A stretch of 64,000 nucleotides of DNA. Origin: Ambrosia x helenae (lineage: Eukaryota > Streptophyta > Magnoliopsida > Asterales > Asteraceae). The translations under genes were made by a program, and so were the position numbers. Position 1 is the first letter of the stretch, and the number at the start of each line of letters is the position of its first letter. Below the pieces are notes generated by a model. It was not told where the DNA came from, did not search any database, and worked only from the letters and a program-made list of their open reading frames with translations. The stretch lies in NCBI GenBank assembly GCA_030844895.1, contig CM061227.1, forward strand, positions 75,380,575-75,444,574, read 5' to 3'. Of the stretch, positions 34,696-45,432 are shown one piece after another.

Positions 34696-36860
34696 ATGGA
34701 CCCTCATAATACTGGATCTGCCAATAAGCCTCCAATGCTGGTCAGAAATGAATATAATATCTAGCAAAGGAGGATGGCACATACTTTATCTCAACAAAAT
34801 ACTGGATGTTGGAAGTCTGTCATGTATGGACCTCACAAACCCTTAATTACTGATCTAGAAACTACAGTTGAAAGAACAAAAGAACCAAAAGACTACACTG
34901 AAGAAGATTTCCTAAAACTTAAGCTGGATGCTAAGGCATTCTCTATGTTGGATATGGCTCTCCCAAATGAAATTTATGCTAGGATTTTACATTGTGAAAG
35001 TGCCAAAGAGCTGCGGGATTGCCATAAAGAACAGTTTGGAGGAACTGATGAGGTGATAGCCAACACCAGAGAAATCCTTGCTCAACAATATGAAACCTTT
35101 ACTCATGTTAATGGAGAGACTTTAACACAACAATTTGAAAGATTCTCTTCATTAATATCTGAGTTAAAGCTAAATGGTCAGACCTACACAAACTCATCTA
35201 TGCTTCATAGATTTTTAAGGTCTTTACCACAAAATGGGAAACTTATTCTATAGTTCTGAGGTCAGGACCAGATTTTGATTCTCTCTCTCTGTCTCTCACA
35301 AAATTACATGGGAGATTACTTACTTTTGAAAAAGAAATCAATCAAAAGAAAATGTTACAAAACTCTGGAAAAACTACTGATGACTATATTCAAGGTAACA
35401 CAACACTCTTAGGACAAGATTCACCTTCTTGTTCTAATGATTTTGGATGTTTTGATAAGATTGACATAACTGCTGGGATCTCATCAAAAAGGTCATATCC
35501 AGCTTATGACAATGATGAAAATGGTCAAACTACTGATAACATGTGTTTTATAATGGATGACTTAAAAACATTCAATAGTGATGACTTAGAGGAAATGGAT
35601 ATACTACACCAACTGGCCATGTTATGCATAAAAACTAACAAATTTTATAAAAGGTCAGGAAGGAAATTTCCAGGACTGAACAGTTCTACAAAAGTGTCAG
35701 AAGTTGGGACACTTTGCTAGAGAGTGTAGAAGCTCTAGCTTTAGCCAATCACACTCTGGAAACCAATCAAACCCTAGTTACAGTAGGAACTTTGGAACAC
35801 AGGAAAGTGCACATTTTGTACAGGCACAAGCTCCACAAATCCAATATGTTCCATAGATACAATATGTTCAGATGCCAGCTCATCAACATATGACTTCCAT
35901 TCCTCCTGCACAACAACCTCCACAAGCTCAACAACCCACTCAACAAAGTCTTTTAACAAATGGGTATGTTGACTGGAGTAGTCTTCCTTTTAATACAACA
36001 GAGTGCAGTCCTGATTCAGACAACAAAATGTTTGACATCAAATGAGGTGAACCTGATAATGGCAGAAAGAACTTTTCCTTAATGGATTTTGAGGAATGCT
36101 CCTCTAATGCTACCTTATCTCAGGTATCTAAAGAGACTCTTTTAAAACTTTGCTCAAAATCATGCAAAGAATCATTTTCTTTAATAAGATAGACAAATGT
36201 GCATCTACAAGGCAAGGCCAATGACCCTAAAAGAAAATACATTCAAATGAAATGTGATTTGGAAAGAAAACTTGCTTCAAAAACAAAAGAAATTTCTAAA
36301 TTGACTAATAATGCTATTGAATCCCAAGCACACATAAAAAGCATGATAAAAAACCCAGGAAATGTCAGAAAAGAGCTTGCTGATGCCAAGGTTGACTGTG
36401 AAAATTGGGTGGAGTCATGTAGAGGTTACCAAATGTTGCTTAACAAACAAACTGCATCAAATGTTAAGTTTGGCATAGGGTACAATCACACTGAATCACC
36501 AACTGATTTTACTCCCAAAACTGCTGATGATCAGAGTAAAATAGTTCAAACTTCTGATATGAAAGAATGCACATCTTTTCATCAGAACTTTCATAAAAAT
36601 GAAAAAGAGAGTCCTGCAAAAGTAGAAATAACTGACATTGAATCATCAGTAGTTTCATCTACATCAGGGGTTGAGACCCTGGAAACTACTGATGACTAAA
36701 TTTTAAATTTAACAACTGTTAGTACTTTGCCTTCCAAAAATCCTGAAAATCTGAAAGGAAAGGCAAAAGCTTGTGAAATTTGTGGTCTGTTTAACCACAA
36801 AACATAATTTTGTAGATATAGAAAAGGAAATCAGTACAACAAGAAACTGATCCAACAATT
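34696..36860 (+). pseudogene. Element C gag, long form with coiled coil and second knuckle
   Basis: It begins MDPHNTGSANKPPML at 34696 with an early TAG. A capsid-like UBN2 domain follows (HTLSQQNTGCWKS, LHCESAKELRD, LNGQTYTNSSMLHRFL), with a frameshift near 35230. A CCHC knuckle with intact KCQKLGHFAREC is at about 35690-35730. A Gln/Pro-rich stretch (35760-35950) and a predicted coiled coil (36199-36699, KCDLERKLASKTKEISKL) follow. A second knuckle-like CEICGLFNHK..FC near 36775-36815 carries a stop between its last residues. Element A lacks the coiled coil and second knuckle, so C preserves the ancestral layout. Confidence 0.82.
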
Positions 36861-38225
36861 CTTTTCTAGAAGTTAGACCTAGACCTAAGAAGATTTTACA
36901 ACTGGTTGTGGGAAAAAAATTAAACAAGATTTTGAAAACACTTTTTATCCCATCAAACAGCAATCAAGTAACACCTTTTCTCAGAGAAAGACTAAATCTC
37001 AACCACAGTATTCTTCTCAAAATTCTTTTTCAGAAGTTAGACCTAAGCCTTCGGCAGTTTGATCTCCAAAGGTCTAAATAGCATTTGGTATGTTGACAGT
37101 GGAGGCTCAATGCACATGATAGGATGTAGGTACCTGATCAAATTTTCATAAGTGAAAGAGAAGGATTTGTGTCCTTTGGAAACAATGCCAAGGGATATGT
37201 GCTAGGATATGGCAATGTATCCTCAGGAAAAATGCAGTTTGACAAGGTCAATCTGGTTGAAAACCTTGAGTACAACTTGCTAAGTGTTTCACAAATGTGT
37301 GATAAAGGATATTCTTCCTTTTTCACCAAAACAGCATGCAAGATCATATCACCAGAAGGCCAGAATTTGATAGAGAAGATCATTGAAGATCATACTTTGC
37401 TGATAGCCAAAAGATGTGGCAATGTCTATGCAGTGGACATTGAAAAAGACAAAGTACTGAACAACACTGCCTGTTTCTTCTCAAAGGCATCAACTTTAGA
37501 GACAGACCTTTGGCGTAGGAGACTTGGCTATGTGAACTTTTAAACCATACATAAAGTCATAAAAATGGGCTTGGTTAGAGGTCTACCTTGAAAGTATACT
37601 AGTGTCAAGAACACTGTGTATCCTGTCTTAAGGGAAAACAACATAAGTCCTCCTATAAGTCTATTGAAGAATAAAAAATAACTGCATGTCTTCAACTACT
37701 CTATATGGACTTATTTTGGCCAGTTAAAATCATGATCCTTGGTAAGAAGATTGATTGAAGCAGCAAGAACTATGTTAGCTGATTCATGCCTACCTCTTTA
37801 TTTTTGGGATTGTTAGACAATTCAGCATTCCCATAACTCCTGAACAAAATGGTGTGGTAGAAAGGAAGAACAGAACATTGATTGAAGCAGCAAGAACTAT
37901 GTTAGCTGATTCATGCCTACCTCTTTATTTTTGGGCTGAAGCAGTCAACACAGCTTGTTATGTTCAGAATAGAGTCCTAATCACCAAGAGACATTCCAAA
38001 ACTGCATATGAAATTCTTCATGGCATTAAGCCCCTTATCTCCTTTTTCAGGGCTTTTGGTTGTCAATGTTTTATCCTCAACATCAAAGACTATATTTCAA
38101 AGTTTGCTGCTAAAGTTGATTCAGGTTACTTTCTTGGTAATTCTTCCACTAGAAAAGCCTACAAGGTATTCAATTCCAGAACCAAGATAGTTGAAGAAAC
38201 ACTGAATGTCAAGTTCAATGAGTAA
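36861..38225 (+). pseudogene. Element C protease and rearranged integrase
   Basis: The protease site WYVDSGGSMHM is near 37085-37120 and keeps Asp-Ser-Gly. GAG-pre-integrase follows (37169-37543, NLLSVSQMCDKGY). The integrase core is rearranged: after LYMDLFWPVK-like sequence at 37700 there is an exact 58-base repeat (37751-37808 and 37878-37935), and the part encoding the two catalytic Asp residues is missing. Only the QNGVVERKNRTLIEAARTML end and the following GYFLG region survive. It cannot encode an active integrase. 38226-38680 is the variable linker. Confidence 0.83.
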
Positions 38226-38679
38226 AAACATGCACTCATACTAGCACATCCTGCTGAACTCTTTGACCTTGACAGTTTTTATTTCGCACTTGAAAAGACT
38301 GTTACTTTATCTAAACCCACTTATTATGGTGATCAAGGGTTTAATGATGATGGTCCTCCATCATGGACTCCCAATACAGTCATTAAATCAACTTTCAAAC
38401 CATCAGAAGTTCATCAAACTTCTGATTCAACAACTACTAATGAACAAACTCAAACTTTTGATTCAGCTCCTGTAACTACTGAAGATGTCCAAACAGTTGA
38501 ACCATATATTATTAACCTCAGTGGTTTGTTTGAAGAAGTACAAGAGCCTATTCCTATCAGTGGTTTACAGCAACTGATTGAACACAAATATCATCCATTG
38601 GATCAAATCATGGGTGATATTGCCTAAGGGGTACTTACAAGAAACCAGCTTTCCAACTTCTGCTTATTCTCAGCATTCA

Positions 38680-40217
38680 TTTCTCAGTTGGAACCAAAGA
38701 AATATCAGGAAGCCCTCAAAGACAATAGTTGGGTTGAAGCAATGCAAGATGAACTACTACAGTTCAAAAAGCAACATGTTTGGGAAATTTGTCCCTTACC
38801 TCCAAACAAACAACCAATTGGAACAAGATGTATTTTTAGAAACAAACAAGATGAGTCTGGTTTAATTATCAAGAACAAGGCAAGACTGATGGTACAAGGT
38901 TATTCTCAAGAAGAACGAATTGATTATGATTAAACCTTTGCTCCAGTTGCAAGGCCTGAAGCCATCAGGTTATTTTTGTCTTATGCAATTTCCAACAAAA
39001 TTAATGATTTTAAAATGGATGTAAAGAGTGCATTTTTATATTGAAAAATAAAAGAGGAAGTGTATGTTTGCCAGCCACCTGGGTTTGAGGATCCTTCTCA
39101 TCCTGATTGGGTGTGCAAACTTGACAAAAGCTCTTTATGGGCTAAAACAAGCTCCTAGAGCGTGGTATGACACACTTTCCACCTGTTTACCCAAAAATCA
39201 CTTCACATGAGGCTCCATTGATAAAAGACTTTTCATTAAGCATGTTGGAAATCACATCCTACTTGTTCAAATTTAGGTTGGTGACATTATTTTTGGTTCA
39301 ACAAATTCAAAATTGTGTGATGAATTTAAGAAACTCATGCAATCAAGATTTGAGATGAGTACCATGGGAGAACTGCAGTACTTTTTATGATTGCAGATTA
39401 AACAAACAACAAGTGGAACTTTTATACATCAATCTAAATATGTTAAAAAATTATTGAACAAATTTTCTTTAAAAGATTGTAAATCAGCTTCCACTCCCAT
39501 GAGTCCAACCACACAAGTTGAACCAGATGATCAAGGAAAACAGATTGTTCAAACAATGTATAGATGTATGATAGGTTCCCTACTTTATTTAACTGCATCT
39601 AGACCAGATATTATGTTCTCAACTTGTGTCTGTGCTAGATATCAGTCAGCTCCAAGGGAATCACACCTAATTGCAGTTAAAAGAATTTTCAGATATCTGA
39701 AAGAACTCCTACACTTGGAATTTGGTATCCTGATTCTAGCAATACCAAATTAACAACTTTTTTAGATAGTGACTATATAGGGTGTAAAATGTCAAGAAAA
39801 TCAACATCTAGTGGTTCTCAATTCTTAGGAAACTGTCTGGTGTCATGACAATCAAAGAAGCAAACATCTGTGGCAACTTCAACTGCTGAAGCAGAGTACA
39901 TTGTAGCTGCAAGTTGTACATCACAGATTCAATGTCTACAGTATCAATTACTTGATAATGGAATCAAAGAGACCAAGACCCCATTGGTTGTACACAGTAA
40001 ATCTGCCATTAGCATAATTCAAAATCCTGTTCAGTTTTCAAGGACTAAACACATTGAAATCAGGTATCATTTCATCGGGGATTTCTATGAAAAAGGCAAG
40101 ATTGAGGTGAAACATGTGACAACAGCTAATCAAATAGCTGATATATTCACCAAACTCCTTGACACATCAACATTTCAGAGGTTAGTATCCATGCTTGGGA
40201 TGCTAAATTTTGAGTAA
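38680..40217 (+). pseudogene. Element C RT and RNase H, catalytic site lost
   Basis: The translation follows element A closely (EALKDNSWVEAMQDELLQFKK, KARLMVQGYSQEERIDYD). The YVDD box is destroyed: 39274-39285 reads stop-V-G-D, with both Tyr and the first Asp lost. Further stops lie at 38932, 39043 and 39388. RNase H keeps TAEAEYIVAAS and ends MLGMLNFE before a TAA at 40215-40217. It is inactive. Confidence 0.87.
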
Positions 40218-40680
40218 AGTACTGTAAGTGTTTTACATTTTCCTGCACACATTTTGCTTTCACTTACATTGTTACTAATCTGTCACAAAACCTCTGATGA
40301 CCAAAAAGAGAGAAACTTCTAATGTACAAAAAATTGGAATATGGATATTTTTAGAAAATTGACTAACTTCTTATTAAAATAATCTTCAGAAGTTATAAAA
40401 TGTTTTTATAAATTGTTCTCATTAGTTTTTTAACAAACTACTGAAGAGAAAATGGGAACTACTGATGAAAAATCTGCTTCATCGGCAGTTTTGTCAATAA
40501 GGGCAAATAAGACATTTCCCATTTCAGAAGTGTGACCTAGGGTGGTTATAAACTTCTGATAAACACCTTTTCTCACACTTATCCTTTAAAAAAACAAAAC
40601 AAAAAATTCCTCTTTCTCTCTCAAAACACTCACAAACCCTCCCCTACAACAACAAAAACACTGTTCAATCCACAAACACC
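40218..40680 (+). other. Spacer between pol and ORF3 of element C
   Basis: This leader contains repeated ACTACTGA/ACTTCTGA words and an A-rich segment (about 40590-40615). It has no coding sequence and corresponds to 10377-10820 in element A. Confidence 0.5.
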
Positions 40681-43324
40681 ATGGCTCTCGTACTAAAACA
40701 GGGACATAATCAAAGAGGCTACTTCGTGAAGGATCCAGCCTGGTCTTAATATGACGAAATCATTGATTTAGTCGTCAAATCCCAGTTCCACACAGCTTTC
40801 ACCATTGATCCTCCAATTCACATTCAAACTCTTAATAAGTTCTGGGCAAACGCCGAGGCGGTGACTGTGAACAACTAAGTGATTTCCCTCAAATCAACCA
40901 TCCAAGGGAAAGTTATGGCGATCACACCGGCTACTTTGGGAATAAGATTTGGTCTAGATGATGCTGATGCACCAGAACATGTTCCCATTGCTGATATTCA
41001 ACTAACCATGACAGAGTGTGGTTACCAAGGTACTCTCTCACATGCTACAATTTATAAGAAAATTTTTGATGCAAAGTACAAACTTTTGTTTCATTACATC
41101 ATCATATGTTTAAGTCCTAAAACCAGATCTTATGATCTGATGACCTCTACTTTTTAACCTATTTTTCATTCAGTTGTGAATGAAACAAAATTCAGGGCAT
41201 CAACAGTTTTCTTTAATGAGTTGGTGTTGCATCACCAAAATGATAAAAAGAAATTTTTGTTGTACCCAAGATTTGTTATACAATGCATAATAAAAGAACT
41301 TGGTGATGGAATACTTGTGGGCGAGGCTGCAAAGCTAAATCCTTTGACCTCACAAGTATTCTTTAGGCATAATAAATCAGAACTTTTGCTAGAAGATGAC
41401 CAAGGGGAACAAGCCACAGTCCCCAAGGAACAAACATCTTCAAAACCTACTCCCAAGATTAATGTGTGACTGAAACAACCAAAACAACAAAAATCCAAAC
41501 CCACAAACCCTAAAAGAAAAACTGTTCAGGAGGATGAGATGCCTGAACCAGCTCATGTGCAATCTGCACTTCAAGAAGGTGTGACTTAAACTCAAAAAGA
41601 CCATCACTATTTTGTTTAGAAGGAAGAAACTCAAAAAGACCATAACTACTGACCCTTCCTTTGAAACTACGAATCCTACTGAACCTTTACCAATAACTAC
41701 TGAACCTGAACTCTCACATCAAATAGTAGAAATAGCTCAAATTCTCTTTGGGCTGAAAGAAAACAACCCATCTGAGAATGTCAATCCCCAACTGTAACAC
41801 CCCAACCGATGGCGGAAACATCGGGATGTCACGTATTGATGATTGTTTCAGTAGCACATGGTATAAATTGACTTTTAAATAATTTATTCAAAACATAAAT
41901 ATCCAAAAATAAAGTGATGTCTAGGAATTCAAATACACGATATCAAATAAGCAACAACTTCAATAACTTCAAATAATAACTTCATGATAAATCCTCATGC
42001 AACTCAAGCCTCAGCTTCATTGTTACCTGAAACATGTTAATTTTGAAAATATTTTTGGCTCAACAAAAGTTGGTGAGAATTACATAGGTTTTGATAATCG
42101 AATAAAAATGTTGTACAATTCAAGTGTCATGGCATATCTAGTCCATATGTGAAAACATACTAGAAGTAAATCGAGTGCATAATCAACCCTTGTGACTGTT
42201 ATAATGTGGTACATCCCATACGCTCATGGTTCACTCGAATATGTTATGCGATAACAAACACCCACGCTACCTTTGTAGGAGGCATGTATCCGGGTGGGAT
42301 TGTCAGTCCAATAGATCTATCAATGTATACCGTCGGCTGATCAATGTTAATGATTATGCTAGAATTGTGCTTACCCTAGTCTTGTTCAAGACATAATGCA
42401 ACATAGAAAAACACATAGACACTTTGATGATTGAATTGCATATAGAATGTTGTAACATGTTTCACCCCAAAAACTGTGATAAATAGAAAAGGGGCTATGT
42501 AAAACTCACCTTAGCAAAATGTTATATCTCTTGAAAAATAGAATAGTGTGTTGCCCAACAATGCCAAGTATTACCCTATAATTAAGGTAATAAATATGTC
42601 TAAGTCTATCTAGTCTACAAATATATATTCTAGGGCTTCGAATTGGGGATAAGTGCTCGTTTGATTAAAATTAAAATGTTTGATAATTGAGAGAAATTTG
42701 ATAAGTAAATAGACAAAGTCTTTTTATAAAATTTGAATCAAAGATGGTCACAATAATGAGTTTAAAGTATAAAAATAATTTTTATAAAATTATTTTCTTA
42801 AAAATAGAATATTAAATCTATTTATTTCAAATTGTCAAAATTTAACTTTAATATTTAAAAATACTAAAATTAAAAAATTATTAGAATAAAAATTATATTT
42901 CTGTTCCAAATAATCAGAAATAAATTATATAAAATTTTGGTGCAAAAATATTGAAAAATGAATTTATTATGATTTAATTATGATTAAAACTAACAAAAAG
43001 TGATTAAAAATACTAAATAAATGATTTTTCAGAAATAAAAATCATTTCAGAAAAGTTTAATGTTATAACAACTTAGAATAATTTTTGTGGAAATTTATAT
43101 AATTGTTTTGATATTTTTATAGAATTTTATAAATAAAATAGAATAAACTTGAATTATTTATTATATATATTAAATAAATAAATTTTTGAAAACTAAAGAT
43201 TGTATGTTAAAGTTTTCACTAGATTAACATAAAATAATTTTTGTAGAATTTATAAAAGAGTTTTAGTATTTTAAAATACAAGAAATTATATATAAGCTTT
43301 GAATGTAAAAAAAATATACTTTGT

Positions 43325-43385
43325 TGATGCCGGGGGTCGAACCCGCGTGGGCCAGCTCTAAAGCACCAGACACAACCACTTGATC
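43325..43385 (-). repeat. tRNA-like A/B box segment
   Basis: The minus strand has an A-box-like AGTGGTTGTGTCTGGTGC (43363-43380) and a B box GGGTTCGACCCCCGG (43331-43346). Their spacing is short, as in a tRNA gene, but a full cloverleaf cannot be drawn with confidence. Confidence 0.45.
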
Positions 43386-43495
43386 TAGATCAGTAGTTGT
43401 GTTTGGTTTCTGTATGTTTTAAATATATGCACATGATCAGAAGTGTTCTTCACCAAATATAAACAATCGTGCCCTAGCTATTTCGATTGATTGAT

Positions 43496-43540
43496 TCACA
43501 CAACAATAACCCAATTAATCATAGGGTTATTGTTGTGTGA
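43496..43540. repeat. Perfect 17-bp hairpin
   Basis: The arm TCACACAACAATAACCC (43496-43512) is followed by an 11-base loop and its exact reverse complement (43524-43540). It lies inside the LTR-like insertion. Confidence 0.85.
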
Positions 43541-44010
43541 TTGCCGAATAACAAAACCCACATGAAAAACAACACTTACAAATACGATTTCGTGTTTCTT
43601 GTGCGGTCAAACCCAAAAGTCAAACTTCGAGCAATGCTTGATTAACACGAAGGTTTAAGAGGAATTGAGAGTGGGGGTTTATGTTTCGGCACATTAAGCT
43701 TGTCAAGGAGGGTTTAATTTATATTGCTCCAACAGATTAGACAATTTAGAAACTTTGACCAACTCTTGAATATAAACGCGTCATAATTGATTCAATATTG
43801 GAAGGATTGAGCTGTTAAATGCGATAATGGTGCATAGGGTTGACACACATGGATTTATCGGTCAATTAGAAGCATTAAATGGTGATAATTGTCCCACAAT
43901 TCTCGGCCAATTAGCTGGTCATGCAGGCCAGCGTACAGCAGCGACGGAAGGAAAGGAATAAGGGTTTTAGCGGGTATTAATACATTATCTATTGGGATTT
44001 CATCAGAATG

Positions 44011-44105
44011 GTCTCGTGGCTCAGATGGTTGGCGCGCGCGTGGGACTTTCTCACCCGGCTTTCTGCCCGGGTTCGAATCATGCAGCTTCACATTTTTTTT
44101 ATTAA
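44011..44105 (+). repeat. tRNA-derived SINE-like head
   Basis: TGGCTCAGATGGTTGG (44017-44032) matches a pol III A box and GGGTTCGAATC (44069-44079) a B box, about 40 bases apart. A T-run follows at 44092-44101. It resembles the 5' part of a plant tRNA-derived SINE. The anticodon arm is not recognisable. Confidence 0.5.
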
Positions 44106-45145
44106 ACTGAAAGGGAAGAAGTGGTTTGGCTTCAGTGGTATGGGCCGCGCCTGTTGGGCCTTAGGCTATGCTGTGGGCTCAGCTCTTGGTCTCCATACAC
44201 AAGAATTTGTTGGGTTTGATTGGGCTCAAGTAAGTGTCCAAGTATTACATAATTATATATATTTTACCATTAAATAAAATAGGAAATATTATAATTATTA
44301 TTTTTATTATGGACAGTAAGTGGATTAGAGGACAGTAGTACCATGGCTAAGACCTCAAATGTGGCAACTACTAATGAAGGCTTTATGCCTGAAGTAGGAA
44401 AACCTCAGTACCAAGAAAAGAGGTTCATGAGACTACTAGGTTGGGTCTAGCTCATCGGTTAACTGATGACATACTCATTGAGGATGTCACCAGGGATTCA
44501 GATGATTCCATTAGTTTGGATGATGTTTCACACTCTCCACAACATGAATTGACGGCTCATTGTGAAGGTCCTGAATCTGATGTTTCTAAGCACAAAGAGC
44601 TAGTCACAAAGGATCAGGTTAAAGACCACTTGAACCCTAATTCCCCTAAAGTGGCATCTTCAGTTCAAACTAAGGATCACCCAAAAACACCTCCACCACA
44701 GCAAAAGCCTACCGAATTCATTGGGTCATCAAGCATAGACCTGAACCACCTTTGTAGCCCAGCTGGTCCCCTATACCAGATGGTACATACTCTCATTTCC
44801 CACCATCTCAAGGATGCCCAAAAGCAAACAGTCATGACAAGAAAAGAAATAGCCTTGAAAGAAAGGCATGACTGGCAAGAAAAACAAGAAATGCTCCTTA
44901 GAGAAGCAGCTGAAAAGAAATCCCAAGGCACTTTAGAAGAAACTGCTGAAGGCCAAGACAGAAGTACTAAAGACAATCCTTCAGTAGTTGATACCTCCAA
45001 GATTGAAACAGAACAGCCTTCTAAGGCAACTGAACCTACTCCAGCTAATATTCCAAAGCCTACACCCACTCAAACAACTGTTTTAAGCCCTACTCACTAC
45101 TAGAAAAGCACCTTTCTTAACGTGCATTGCACATCATAAAAGGGG

Positions 45146-45300
45146 GTTTATGACACGCAAAAGAAAATCGTTATAGGCATAGTCATAAAATTAATACGAC
45201 ACGCTTTTGCGTGTCATCCTTTTATGACACGCATTAGTGACACTCTTTTATGACACGCCTTAATGACACACGTTTATGACACGCTATGCGTGTCATCTTT
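45146..45300. repeat. CACTA subterminal repeats
   Basis: At least eight copies of GACACGC or its complement GCGTGTC occur in about 150 bases, several within TTTATGACACGC. In CACTA elements such subterminal repeats bind the TnpA-type protein. Confidence 0.75.
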
Positions 45301-45420
45301 TTTTACAAGAAAAAAAATAAAAAATCTATAAACTAATAATTTACCCTGGATTCGTATATATATATACACACATACACAATAACAAAATCATTATAGTAAA
45401 ACAAATTCGTTTAATATATA

Positions 45421-45432
45421 TTTAAACAATCT
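45421..45432. repeat. Target-site duplication of the LINE, left copy
   Basis: TTTAAACAATCT is repeated exactly at 47339-47350. Confidence 0.9.

Larger units (their letters stand above)
41793..44315 (-). repeat. LTR-like insertion in ORF3 of element C
   Basis: The left end TGTAACACCCCAACCGATGG is identical to the left end of the solo LTR at 31774, and the two share the AACAAAAGTTGGTGAGAATTACATAGG, CACCCACGCTACC and CCAATAGATCTATC blocks. Past about 42530 the sequence diverges into AT-rich DNA. The right boundary is put at GGACA (44315) because ORF3 resumes there and this gives TG...CA ends. No matching 5-base duplication is visible (CCAAC versus GTAAG), and about 150 bases of ORF3 are missing relative to element A. 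It is either a long solo LTR of a related family with a deleted flank or a composite of two insertions. Confidence 0.6.
20223..45094 (+). mobile_element. Copia element C, host of the nest; 3' part lies beyond later insertions
   Basis: The 5' LTR is split into 20223-20447 and 34100-34542 by element B. The joined length (668 bp) is close to the 687-bp LTRs of element A, and the words match in order (TCAGAAGTTC.GAAGA, ACTACTGAAG, TATTATATTAG-like, GATCCAACA at the end). Primer site, gag, pol and ORF3 follow on the plus strand with the same proteins as element A. ORF3 is cut by an LTR-like insertion at 41793 and by a CACTA element at 45095. The remaining ORF3 and the 3' LTR should lie right of the window. 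It is heavily mutated and older than B, D, the CACTA and the LINE. Confidence 0.85.
40681..45094 (+). pseudogene. Element C ORF3, interrupted by two insertions
   Basis: It starts MALVLKQGHNQRGYF at 40681, within ACCATGG. The conserved N-terminal domain runs to about 41160 with stops at 40747 and 40876 and continues from 41176 (NETKFRASTVFFNELVLHHQN). The Lys/Pro-rich middle is cut by an LTR-like insertion at 41793. The frame resumes at about 44316 and is open from 44441 (SSSIDLNHLCSPAGPLYQM, then a coiled-coil segment with KEIALKERHDWQEKQE). It ends where the CACTA transposon is inserted at 45095. The homologue in element A continues for about 450 more codons. Confidence 0.75.

Noticed and set aside
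44017..44079. Possible functional tRNA gene
   Set aside because: A and B boxes are present, but acceptor and anticodon stems do not pair convincingly and the segment ends in a T-run like a SINE head.
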